Positions 53,763-62,605 of a DNA stretch of 64,000 nt are shown piece by piece; the first letter of the stretch is position 1, and each line of letters starts with the position of its first letter. The stretch is taken from positions 186,001-250,000 of the forward strand of contig CAZHTC010000003.1 in NCBI GenBank assembly GCA_964535575.1, in the 5' to 3' direction. The position numbers were made by a program, and so were the translations under genes. This DNA is from JAGPCK01 sp964535575. Its GTDB lineage: Bacteria > Bacteroidota > Bacteroidia > UKL13-3. The notes beneath the pieces were generated by a model. That model was not told where the DNA came from. It made no database searches and saw only the letters and a program-made list of their open reading frames with translations.

Positions 53763-53770
53763 CAAACTTA
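53763..53770 (-). promoter_or_regulatory. -7 motif of the T9SS/S74 operon
   Basis: Minus-strand TAAGTTTG, an exact TAnnTTTG match 20 bases before the ATG. Confidence 0.5.
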
Positions 53771-53895
53771 GGTGAAAATAAAATGGTTGTCAAGCGCGAA
53801 AGCAGGTTTATTTGATAAGGGTGGGTATACCGTTAATTTTAAGGAAACATCCTTAACTAAGCAGAATGATGTTGCCAGCTCTTGCGTTCTTTTCT

Positions 53896-54549
53896 TTATG
53901 AAGGTTCTTTTAATTTACTCACTCCAATGAGAAGCTGAATAAAATTTGTTTTTATCGTGCCATTATTGATAACCGGCAGGGAGCTGATGTTAAGCAAACC
54001 AAGGCTTTCTCTCGCTTCAAAAGAAATACGGTAATTCTTTACCAGATGGAATTGCACTCCGGCACCTGCAATAATTCCTATGTCAATTGGATTAAACCCC
54101 GATGCTGTCGTTTTGTTTCGGCCAAGGCTGTTTTCGGTTATCAAGGTATAGCTAAGAAGGTAAGAGGCATAAGTGCCAATGTTTACAAAGTATTGTGATT
54201 TCTTGCCAATTGTTTTGCGCAGTGCTAAAGGAATGGTAAGGTAACTTAACCGGGAATGAAATTTTGTTAAATCTACCGGATTGGGACCAAATCCGGTCAT
54301 ATTGGTTTCAAATAAATCTCCCTTCCGGTCAAACTGAAGGGCGGTACATAAGGAAAAATTCTGTTTCATTTTCATTTCAAACGTCAAACCACCTGAAAAT
54401 CCGGGGGCATACTTATGCATTTTCAGAATGGAGTTTCCGTATAATTTACCAATAGCAGCACTGCCGCTGATCCCTACTAAATAGGAAGGTTTTTGGGCCT
54501 CTACACGTGTAGCTGTAAGCAGTAACAGTCCTACGATAATCTTGCGCAT
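53896..54549 (-). CDS. outer-membrane beta-barrel (porin-like) protein
   Basis: 217 residues from ATG 54549 (in-frame ATG 54558 gives three extra residues). Signal peptide MRKIIVGLLLLTATRVEAQ. Typical outer_membrane_beta-barrel_2 pattern: YLVGISGSAAIGKLYGN, GGLTFEMKMKQNFSLCTALQFDRKG, YLTIPLALRKTIGKKSQYFVNIGTYASYLL and GAGVQFHLVKNYRISFEAR. Of the PorT-like group; function unknown. Confidence 0.8.
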   Translation of the reverse strand: MRKIIVGLLLLTATRVEAQKPSYLVGISGSAAIGKLYGNSILKMHKYAPGFSGGLTFEMKMKQNFSLCTALQFDRKGDLFETNMTGFGPNPVDLTKFHSRLSYLTIPLALRKTIGKKSQYFVNIGTYASYLLSYTLITENSLGRNKTTASGFNPIDIGIIAGAGVQFHLVKNYRISFEARESLGLLNISSLPVINNGTIKTNFIQLLIGVSKLKEPS

Positions 54550-54665
54550 GGGTTTCATATGCGAATAAATTTCGTTGATAACGGGTTAAATAATTTTTTA
54601 GTACACATACCAAAGAAATGAAAAACCAATCGGGGGTAAAAGTTCATCCGGATAAAAGTGGAATT

Positions 54666-55265
54666 TTAATTTATTTTAGGGATTTCCATCTGATTTAGTT
54701 GCTGAATAAGGCTCATTCGTTCCCGTTGAATGGTACTGTTAAAACCGTCAATGTATTTTCCGCTGGCATGGCTGTGGTATCCAATAATCATCACCCCGGA
54801 TTTGTTGTTTACGTTTTTCAGGTTGATATAGCGGTAAATATTCCATTCCATATAGGTTGTTTCGCCCCTTATGGTTTCGCTGCTGCTAAATTCCAGAACG
54901 TATTCATCTGGTTTCAGTTTTTCAAATAATTCGTACTTCGCCAGCTCGTCATATAATTTACGTTCGCGTATTTGTTTTGTTTGAATGGCAATTTGTTCGC
55001 GCTGTGTATTTTTCCCTTTCACCACTTCAATCATCACAAAGCGGTCGTAGTTTTTCATGCTTTGTAATGGTGGTAGGTATTGTTGCCGGTAGTAATTATG
55101 TCCGGTGCGGGTGGTCCATACAAGCTGAAATCCGGTTTGATTAAACTGAATTGGTCCGGGAATTTTTAAGTAATCTTTCAGCGGTTCATCCTCCTGATTT
55201 GGTATAAAGGCCGATAATGCGATATATGCTGAAATAAGGATTATGGTTGCTGTTTTTTTATTCAT
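54666..55265 (-). CDS. secreted or membrane-anchored hypothetical protein
   Basis: 199 residues with an N-terminal hydrophobic segment (ATIILISAYIALSAFI). The remaining sequence is charged with strand-like pieces (GFQLVWTTRTGHNYYRQQYLPP, RYINLKNVNNKSGVMIIGYHSHASGKYIDGF). Family not recognised. A minus-strand -7 match TAGCTTTG (55300-55307) lies within the inverted repeat AATAGC-CAAA-GCTATT. Confidence 0.6.
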   Translation of the reverse strand: MNKKTATIILISAYIALSAFIPNQEDEPLKDYLKIPGPIQFNQTGFQLVWTTRTGHNYYRQQYLPPLQSMKNYDRFVMIEVVKGKNTQREQIAIQTKQIRERKLYDELAKYELFEKLKPDEYVLEFSSSETIRGETTYMEWNIYRYINLKNVNNKSGVMIIGYHSHASGKYIDGFNSTIQRERMSLIQQLNQMEIPKIN

Positions 55266-55519
55266 TGCTCAAGTGCGTTCGAAAATAAGCTAAAATAGCC
55301 AAAGCTATTACCGTTTTTGGTCTAATTTAATATAGTTCTACTTCATTTTTACCCTCGCGCGACAATTAATGAGTAGTTATTTTTTGAAAGTTTATTATTT
55401 GTTATTTAAAAGTAGCTTTAATGTAATTTTAAATCAACTCTCTTAATTATTTCATCATTCTTTAACCACATTGATGAAACATACACATGCTTGTTTTGCC
55501 TCAACAAAACGAAACAAAT
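55266..55519. other. 254-base divergent intergenic region
   Basis: A/T-rich, with the minus-strand -7 motif TAGCTTTG at 55300-55307. For the plus-strand giant gene, a TTTTTTG followed 12 bases later by ATTATTTG (near 55399) is a weak candidate. Confidence 0.4.
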
Positions 55520-58500
55520 ATGAAGATAAAAACAACCACTTTATTGATTCTTTTTTGTTCAATGTTCTTGTTTAAAACAGAGAGCATCGCACAAATCAGT
55601 TTAATGCAGGATTATGTAAATAACAATTCCCCTGCAATTGGCACCTTCCAAGGTATTAACTTTAGAGAGGCCGGCTTTTCGGGCCTATTCCCGATTCCAG
55701 GGACTAATGGAAAGGAGTTCTGGACCGTTTCCGATCGGGGAGTTAACGTGGATTGCGGAAGTGCTAATCCGGTTGGGTGTACTCCCACCTATGATAAAAT
55801 GTATGCCTTTCCAAACTATGCTCCTAAAATACACCGTATTCGCATTGTAGGTTCAACTTTACAGATTTTACAAACTATAACCATAAAAAGACCAAACGGA
55901 CTACCAGCCAGTGGGATAATTAATCCTACTGGTTTAGGTAGCACAGCTTCTGAAGTTGCTTCAACAGATACGGTGCTTACATGCGCAAATTTTAGTTTAA
56001 AAACCGCTCCTAAAGATACGTTCGGGATTGACTCGGAAGGAATCATTGTGGATAAAGACGGTAATTTTTGGATTTGTGAAGAAGGTGGGCCAACTATTTG
56101 GAAGGTTAATCCGAATGGGGTGTTACTAAAAAGGTATACACCTTATGCAAATTTGCCAGGCGTACAATCAGTAGATGTTCAAATTGATACTGTATTTAAA
56201 TATCGCAAAAACAACAGAGGTTTTGAAGGAATTTGCATTGCCCCCAATGGGAAAGTTTATGCAATAATTCAAAGTCCGATACTTTACCCTACACAATCAA
56301 TAGGAGAGGGAACCCGCATTCACCGGATTCTTGAAATTGATCCTTCCAACAATGCAACCCGTATGTTGGTTTACCTGAATGATGGAATTATCGGGGCCAG
56401 TGGTGCAAATCAAATTCGGTTACGAGATTGGAAAATAGGCGATATGGCTGCCATTAATGACAGTACTTTTTTAGTTATTGAAGCTGCCGCAAGAGGCACT
56501 TCAGATATCAAGAGAATATACCAGATAAATATTAATGGAGCATCTGCGGTTCATTCAGGATTATACGGAAGTGGCACACTTGAGGCGCTGGTAGATTCAG
56601 CAGGAATGGCTGCTTACAATCTCAAAGCAGTTAGAAAAACCTTACTTATGGATTTGTTGGCTAATTCGTGGCCTTCGGTTTATGATAAGGCAGAAGGTTT
56701 GGCCATCATTAATGACAGTACCATTGCTCTTTGTAATGACAATGATTTCGGGCAAACCTGCCCGCTGGCAAATGGAATTGCACTTCCAACCACAACCTTA
56801 AGTCACTTGGTAACTTACCGTTTAAGTGGATCAAATAAATTACAGAATTATACACCAGCGAGTATTAACTTAAACATGGGTTTAACTGGCCCTTCAACTT
56901 TTCAAACTCCATATCTGAATCCGGTTTTACCGTTTGCAAGATTTACTTCTATTTTAACTGCTGGCGATACAGTAAGCGGAGGATATAAAATGTGCGGAAC
57001 TCCTGATGGAATAGGCGCATTCGATAATGGTAATGGCACTTTTACACTTTTAGTGAATCATGAGTTTGGAAACACTCTTGGAGTTACCAGAGCGCATGGC
57101 TCTATCGGTGCATTCGTGTCAAAATGGGTAATTAATAAATCTGATTTGTCTGTGATAAGTGGTTCAGACCTTGTGAAAAATGTTAACCTGTGGAATGGAA
57201 CAGGTTATACCACCTATAATTCTACAACACCTTCAACTCTTGCTGCTTTCAATCGTTTCTGTTCAGCCGATCTTCCTGCTATAAGTTCTTTTTATAATGT
57301 TACCACTGGTTTGGGTACACAAGAGCGTATTTTTATGAATGGCGAAGAGGCAGGGGATAACGGTCGCATGTTTGCGCACATCCTCACGGGTGCCAATGCC
57401 GGTACATCATACGAACTCCCTTACCTCGGTAAATTCAGTGCCGAAAACCTGCTGGCCAATCCTACCCCCGGTGACAAAACCATTGTGGCCGGTACGGATG
57501 ATTCCACTCCCGGACAGGTGTACATTTACGTGGGAACCAAAACCAGCACCGGAACTGAAATTGATAAGGCGGGCCTGAGCAACGGCAAGCTCTATGGTGT
57601 AAAGGTAAACGGCCTCACTACTGAGTCTTCAGTTTCCATACCTTCAGCCAATACGGTATTTACCCTTGTTGATCTTGGCTCAATCCGCGACTCCAGCGGA
57701 ACGGCCATCAATAGCCGCAGTAATACACTTGGAGTAACCACATTCCTGCGCCCTGAGGATGGTGCATGGGATCCCTCCAATCCAAGGGATTTCTACTTTG
57801 TAACTACTAATTCTTTTACTGCTCCAAGCAGGCTGTGGAGAATGCGCTTTAATGATATAACTAATCCGGAGCAGGGAGGAATTATTACTGCCTTATTGGA
57901 TGGAACTGAAGGTCAAAAAATGTTTGACAATATTGCTTTTGATAATTATGGTCATATCCTGCTTCAGGAAGATGTAGGAAACAATGCTCATCTTGGAAAA
58001 ATATGGCAGTACACGGTTGCGACAGATGTATTGGTATTGCTTGCTGAGCATGACCCATCGCGTTTTATTAACGGAGCGCCCAATTACCTTACACAAGATG
58101 AAGAATCTTCAGGTATATTGGATATGCAAAATATCCTTGGTGCCGGAATGTTTTTACTGGTTGACCAGGCTCATTATTCTATTGGAGGCGAACTGGTAGA
58201 AGGTGGACAGATTCTGGCTTATTACAATCCGGCTACAAATTTTTCTTATATCACAAATCCTGAAGTTACTGTACAGGGCAACGGACAGAATATTGCAGAT
58301 GGAGACATGATACCAGGAATAAATGATAATACCGATTTCGGACGGGTACCGGGAATACAAACTAAATCTTTTGTTATACAAAATGCAGGGCCGGCCGTAT
58401 TAACGGTTTCAGGAATTAATTTTACCGGGGCTAATGCAGCTGATTTTAGTTTAGCAGGTAATCCTACCTTCCCATTCAATGTTGCTGCAAATGCTTCTCA

Positions 58501-61384
58501 AACAATTACTGTAAAATTCACTCCTGGTGCAACTGGATTACGTAATACAATAATCAATATTGTAAGCAATGATTTTGATGAAGGAACCTACGATTTTGCT
58601 TTAACCGGACTGGGGGTTGATCCTGGTATTACTGGTCCTACAAGCTCACAGTCACCGTATCTCCTGCCAACCATCGCAGGAGGTAAATTTACATCCATCC
58701 TCACTACCGGTGATGTGGTAGGAGGATACAAAATGTGCGGAACGCCTGACGGTACTGGTGCGTTCGACAACGGCAATGGAACATTTACCCTGCTCATGAA
58801 CCACGAATTCGGCAACACCTCTGGTGTAACGCGTGCGCACGGATCGGCCGGGGCCTTTGTTTCAAAATGGGTAATTAATAAATCAAATCTTGCTGTTGTA
58901 AGTGGGAGTGACCTTATAAAAAATGTTTACCTATGGAACGGTACAGGATATATTCAATATAATGCTTCAAATCCTTCCCCGCTGGCTGCATTTAATCGTT
59001 TTTGTTCTGCAGATTTACCTGCGGTAACGGCTTTTTATAATCCTGCCTCCGGGTTAGGTACCCAAGAACGTATTTTTATGAATGGCGAAGAAGCTGGAGA
59101 TAACGGTAGATTGTTCGCGCATATTGTAACCGGTGCAAATGCTGGCAAATCCTACGAATTGCCGTATCTCGGTAAATTCAGTGCCGAGAATGCTGTTGCA
59201 AGTCCAACACCTTCTGATAAAACAGTGGTTGCCGGTACAGATGACTCTACACCCGGTCAGGTGTATTTTTATATCGGGAATAAGACTAATACGGGAACCG
59301 AAATAGATAAGGCCGGCTTAACAAATGGAAGATTATACGGTGTAGCAGTATCCGGGTTAACCACAGAAGTAAGCACCTCTTTCCCTGCTGCCAATACACT
59401 TTTTTCTCTGGTTGATTTAGGGATGGTGCGGGATTCAACAGGAACTGGAATTAATGCCAAAAGTAATGCAGCAGGGGTAACTAATTTCCTTCGCCCGGAA
59501 GATGGAGCATGGGACCCTTCAAATCCAAAAGACTTTTATTTTGTAACAACAAATTCGTTTACCTCTCCCACTCGTTTATGGAGGCTGCGTTTTTATAATC
59601 CAGCTCAACCTGAATTAGGAGGAACAATTACTGCCGTTTTAGACGGTACTGAGGGAGGAAAAATGTTTGATAACATCACCATTGATAACTACGGTCATAT
59701 TCTTCTGCAGGAAGATGTGGGTAATAACGTGCATAACGGTAAAATTTGGCAATACACTATTGCAACAGATGCGTTGATTCAGGTTGCAGAACATGATGCT
59801 TCACGTTTTATAAATGGTGGACCTAATTACCTCACACAGGATGAAGAGTCATCAGGTATTATCGATATGCAAAGTATTTTAGGTGCAGGAATGTTCTTAG
59901 CGGTTGATCAGGCTCATTATTCGATTGCGGGTGAACTGGTAGAGGGAGGACAATTACTTTCATTCTACAATCCCGATACCTATAATTCAAATCCGGAAAT
60001 AACCCTTACGGGAAACAACGAAGTTATTCTTGATGGCGATGCTTCGCCTGTAACCTCAGATAATACTGATTTTGGGAATGTGAATGTTGGGGGGGCGGTA
60101 ACAAAATCGTTTATCATTCAAAATATCGGAATCGGTACATTAACAGTTTCCGGCATTTCATTTAGTGGTACCAGCGCGGCCGATTATTCTTTGGTTAATC
60201 CTCCGTCTTTCCCATTAACAATTAATGGTGCTGCAAGTGTAACTCTTAATGTAAAAATTACTCCTTCCTCTACCGGAGTTAAATTTGCAACACTGAATAT
60301 CAACAGCAATGATTTTGACGAGGCTTTATACAATGTGAACCTACAAAGCAATGGTGTTTCTCCTGAAATAGAATTGAAGGGTAATAATGTAATCATTGCT
60401 GATGGTGATGTGTTTCCTTCAACTCTGGATAATACTGATTTTGGTAAAGTTAAAACCGGGAATTATGCTTCTTTAACTTACGAACTTAGAAACTCAGGCT
60501 CCTCTGATTTAATAGTTAACGGAATAAACATTTCTGGAACCAATAAGGCTGACTTTACTTTGTTAAATAGTCCAACATTCCCATTGGTATTATCTCCAAA
60601 TACCTCGTACACCCTTGTTGTAAGATTCGCACCGCTGGCTAGCGGAATTAAGGATGCAAGTTTAATAATCACCAATAACGATTTAGATGAAAATCCATAT
60701 GATATAACTTTGCAGGGCACCGCAACACAATCGGAGATAAATGTTCTTGGAAATGGTGTGAATATCAATGATGGTAAAATAAGCCCTTCAGTAACCGACA
60801 ATACTGATTTTGGTATGGTGAACAGTGGCTCATCAAAATCTAAGACATTTACCATTCAAAATTTGGGTAGTAGAGAGTTGACAATAAGTGGGATTGATTT
60901 TACCGGAATGAATGCCTCAGATTTCACCTTACCCGGTTCATGGGTATTCCCAATCACAGTTCCTGCAGGTGGATATATGACAATCTCTGTGCAATTGAAT
61001 GCAACAGGTATTGGACCTCGTGTGGCAATGATGCATATTACCAATGACGATAACGATGAACAAGATTATGATTTCGCATTACAAGGTATGGTATTGCCTG
61101 CAACAGGTGTAGCCGCCCTGTTCAATGAGTCTGATATAATGATTTATCCCAATCCTGCATCTAACAAAGCAACAGTATCGTTTACTAATTCAACCGCTTG
61201 TAAGGTTGGAGTAAGTTTAATTGACCTGCACGGTAAACAAATTACCATGCCAATCGAGGCAGAACTTGGCAAAGGAAAACAACATCTTGACCTTGATCTT
61301 TCTGCTTTAGCAACCGGAATTTATTTTGTTCGCTTAACAAATGGGGCTTCCATTCAGTATCTTAAATTGGTAGTTACTAAGTAA
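55520..61384 (+). CDS. giant T9SS protein: phytase-like esterase, two PhoX domains, four ASH repeats
   Basis: 1954 residues from ATG 55520 (start of signal MKIKTTTLLILFCSMFLFKTES). The order is esterase-like phytase domain (about 30-450), PhoX/DUF839-like domain 1 (about 452-908, GGYKMCGTPDGIGAFDNGNGTFTLLVNHEFGN), ASH/choice-of-anchor-D repeat 1 (about 912-1032), PhoX-like 2 (about 1034-1487), ASH repeats 2-4 (about 1491-1860) and a T9SS type A sorting domain (from 1871, IYPNPASNKATVSF). The catalytic motifs suggest phosphate release from organic phosphates at the cell surface. The PhoX+ASH module is a tandem duplicate. An intrinsic terminator follows. Confidence 0.85.
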   Translation: MKIKTTTLLILFCSMFLFKTESIAQISLMQDYVNNNSPAIGTFQGINFREAGFSGLFPIPGTNGKEFWTVSDRGVNVDCGSANPVGCTPTYDKMYAFPNYAPKIHRIRIVGSTLQILQTITIKRPNGLPASGIINPTGLGSTASEVASTDTVLTCANFSLKTAPKDTFGIDSEGIIVDKDGNFWICEEGGPTIWKVNPNGVLLKRYTPYANLPGVQSVDVQIDTVFKYRKNNRGFEGICIAPNGKVYAIIQSPILYPTQSIGEGTRIHRILEIDPSNNATRMLVYLNDGIIGASGANQIRLRDWKIGDMAAINDSTFLVIEAAARGTSDIKRIYQININGASAVHSGLYGSGTLEALVDSAGMAAYNLKAVRKTLLMDLLANSWPSVYDKAEGLAIINDSTIALCNDNDFGQTCPLANGIALPTTTLSHLVTYRLSGSNKLQNYTPASINLNMGLTGPSTFQTPYLNPVLPFARFTSILTAGDTVSGGYKMCGTPDGIGAFDNGNGTFTLLVNHEFGNTLGVTRAHGSIGAFVSKWVINKSDLSVISGSDLVKNVNLWNGTGYTTYNSTTPSTLAAFNRFCSADLPAISSFYNVTTGLGTQERIFMNGEEAGDNGRMFAHILTGANAGTSYELPYLGKFSAENLLANPTPGDKTIVAGTDDSTPGQVYIYVGTKTSTGTEIDKAGLSNGKLYGVKVNGLTTESSVSIPSANTVFTLVDLGSIRDSSGTAINSRSNTLGVTTFLRPEDGAWDPSNPRDFYFVTTNSFTAPSRLWRMRFNDITNPEQGGIITALLDGTEGQKMFDNIAFDNYGHILLQEDVGNNAHLGKIWQYTVATDVLVLLAEHDPSRFINGAPNYLTQDEESSGILDMQNILGAGMFLLVDQAHYSIGGELVEGGQILAYYNPATNFSYITNPEVTVQGNGQNIADGDMIPGINDNTDFGRVPGIQTKSFVIQNAGPAVLTVSGINFTGANAADFSLAGNPTFPFNVAANASQTITVKFTPGATGLRNTIINIVSNDFDEGTYDFALTGLGVDPGITGPTSSQSPYLLPTIAGGKFTSILTTGDVVGGYKMCGTPDGTGAFDNGNGTFTLLMNHEFGNTSGVTRAHGSAGAFVSKWVINKSNLAVVSGSDLIKNVYLWNGTGYIQYNASNPSPLAAFNRFCSADLPAVTAFYNPASGLGTQERIFMNGEEAGDNGRLFAHIVTGANAGKSYELPYLGKFSAENAVASPTPSDKTVVAGTDDSTPGQVYFYIGNKTNTGTEIDKAGLTNGRLYGVAVSGLTTEVSTSFPAANTLFSLVDLGMVRDSTGTGINAKSNAAGVTNFLRPEDGAWDPSNPKDFYFVTTNSFTSPTRLWRLRFYNPAQPELGGTITAVLDGTEGGKMFDNITIDNYGHILLQEDVGNNVHNGKIWQYTIATDALIQVAEHDASRFINGGPNYLTQDEESSGIIDMQSILGAGMFLAVDQAHYSIAGELVEGGQLLSFYNPDTYNSNPEITLTGNNEVILDGDASPVTSDNTDFGNVNVGGAVTKSFIIQNIGIGTLTVSGISFSGTSAADYSLVNPPSFPLTINGAASVTLNVKITPSSTGVKFATLNINSNDFDEALYNVNLQSNGVSPEIELKGNNVIIADGDVFPSTLDNTDFGKVKTGNYASLTYELRNSGSSDLIVNGINISGTNKADFTLLNSPTFPLVLSPNTSYTLVVRFAPLASGIKDASLIITNNDLDENPYDITLQGTATQSEINVLGNGVNINDGKISPSVTDNTDFGMVNSGSSKSKTFTIQNLGSRELTISGIDFTGMNASDFTLPGSWVFPITVPAGGYMTISVQLNATGIGPRVAMMHITNDDNDEQDYDFALQGMVLPATGVAALFNESDIMIYPNPASNKATVSFTNSTACKVGVSLIDLHGKQITMPIEAELGKGKQHLDLDLSALATGIYFVRLTNGASIQYLKLVVTK

Positions 61385-61402
61385 TAATCTTTTTCTGAAC
61401 TT

Positions 61403-61437
61403 AGGGGGCACATCCAGGATGTGCCCCCTATTTTTTT
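61403..61437 (+). terminator. intrinsic terminator after the giant gene
   Basis: GGGGGCACATC-CAG-GATGTGCCCCC perfect 11-bp stem followed by TATTTTTTT, 20 bases after the stop. Confidence 0.9.
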
Positions 61438-61614
61438 GAGTTGACCCGGTATGAAAGAGATTATTTACTTCAGTGATTATTCTGATGGATTAATTTATGG
61501 CCGTGAGATCCTGAGTAGAAAACGAGTTTGGTACTTATCTTTTTTTATTGTTCATTGACCATTTTAAAGTGTGTACAAGCTTAACAAAGGAACATCCGTT
61601 GCTGATATCTAAAA

Positions 61615-61995
61615 TCATTCCGTAGCCCATGCCAGTATATGTCCGTCTGGGTCGCTGCAATACCCCACTTTATGCCCCCAGTCGCGTGGCTGCACTGCAC
61701 TTATCAGCGTGGCTCCGGCATTCAGGCAATTGGCTAATGCGCCTTCTGCATCCGGAGTAAGTAAATATAATTCGCAGCGCGGAATGCCGTTTGCCTGACC
61801 TGGATGAGGCACGGCAGGTGTAATAATCCGGGCAATACCGTTTTCGGGCATAAGCCCCAGTTTGCAACTGTTGTTTAATCTGAACTCCGTCATGCCCGGA
61901 ACGTGAAGCTCGGGCTTCTGTTGCAAGGCTGTCGAATAAAAATCGCAACTGCGCTGCTGGTCTTTCACGTATAAAATAAACTCAGCTGTTTGCAT
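61615..61995 (-). CDS. VOC (glyoxalase/bleomycin-resistance fold) protein
   Basis: 126 residues from ATG 61995 (an upstream TTG at 62001 is unlikely). The vicinal oxygen chelate repeats are visible as EFILYVKDQQRSCDFYSTAL and ALANCLNAGATLISAVQPRDWGHKVGYCSDPDGHILAWA. The PDGH and GHKVGY metal-site region is kept. Substrate unknown. A TAGGTTTG -7 motif ends 3 bases before the ATG. Confidence 0.85.
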   Translation of the reverse strand: MQTAEFILYVKDQQRSCDFYSTALQQKPELHVPGMTEFRLNNSCKLGLMPENGIARIITPAVPHPGQANGIPRCELYLLTPDAEGALANCLNAGATLISAVQPRDWGHKVGYCSDPDGHILAWATE

Positions 61996-61998
61996 AGA

Positions 61999-62006
61999 CA
62001 AACCTA
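61999..62006 (-). promoter_or_regulatory. -7 motif directly before the VOC gene
   Basis: Minus-strand TAGGTTTG, an exact TAnnTTTG match, ends 3 bases before ATG 61995, implying a leaderless transcript if used. Confidence 0.45.
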
Positions 62007-62060
62007 CAAAGAATACCGGATAAAAGAATACTTAAGTTAACCCCTTATCTTCGCAACAAT

Positions 62061-62549
62061 ATGCCATCCATTACGGCCATTCAGTATATGGAATCTCCGG
62101 TGGGGTTATTAAAAATAACCGCAAACGATACAGCGATTACTTCTGTTTCGTTTTGTGAGCATATTTCCGAAAATGAGTCTCCTTCTTTTTTAACCAAGCA
62201 GTGTGTACATCAACTGAAGGAATACATGGAAGGTAACCGCAAATTATTTGACTTGCCGCTGCAACCGCATGGTACCCCGTTTCAGCAACGGGTGTGGGAG
62301 CAATTATTAAACATTCCATACTCAAAAACAATTTCTTACCACCGGCTTGCAGTTAATTTAGGTGACCCCAAATGCATCAGAGCGGCCGGAACTGCTAACG
62401 GGAAAAACCCGATAGTCGTGATCATTCCCTGCCACCGGGTTATCGGTTCGAATGGAGAACTCACCGGCTATGCAGGTGGCTTGTCACGTAAACAATGGCT
62501 GCTCGATCATGAAGCCAGAGTAAACGGCAGCTTCGCCCAATTGTTTTAA
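62061..62549 (+). CDS. ogt: methylated-DNA--[protein]-cysteine S-methyltransferase
   Basis: 162 residues. The acceptor Cys124 is in IPCHRVIG. FQQRVWEQLLNIPYSKTISYHRLA is the DNA-binding helix-turn-helix and Asn region, and AGGLSRKQWLLDHE ends the active domain. Removes alkyl groups from O6-alkylguanine in a suicide reaction. No Ada-type regulatory domain is fused. Confidence 0.93.
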   Translation: MPSITAIQYMESPVGLLKITANDTAITSVSFCEHISENESPSFLTKQCVHQLKEYMEGNRKLFDLPLQPHGTPFQQRVWEQLLNIPYSKTISYHRLAVNLGDPKCIRAAGTANGKNPIVVIIPCHRVIGSNGELTGYAGGLSRKQWLLDHEARVNGSFAQLF

Positions 62550-62573
62550 TTTTCTGTTATGCGGTTTCTACTC

Positions 62574-62581
62574 TACTTTTG
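62574..62581 (+). promoter_or_regulatory. -7 motif of the carboxypeptidase gene
   Basis: TACTTTTG, an exact TAnnTTTG match, 24 bases before ATG 62606. Confidence 0.45.
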
Positions 62582-62605
62582 TCGTCTCAGCAGGTTTAAC
62601 TCGGT

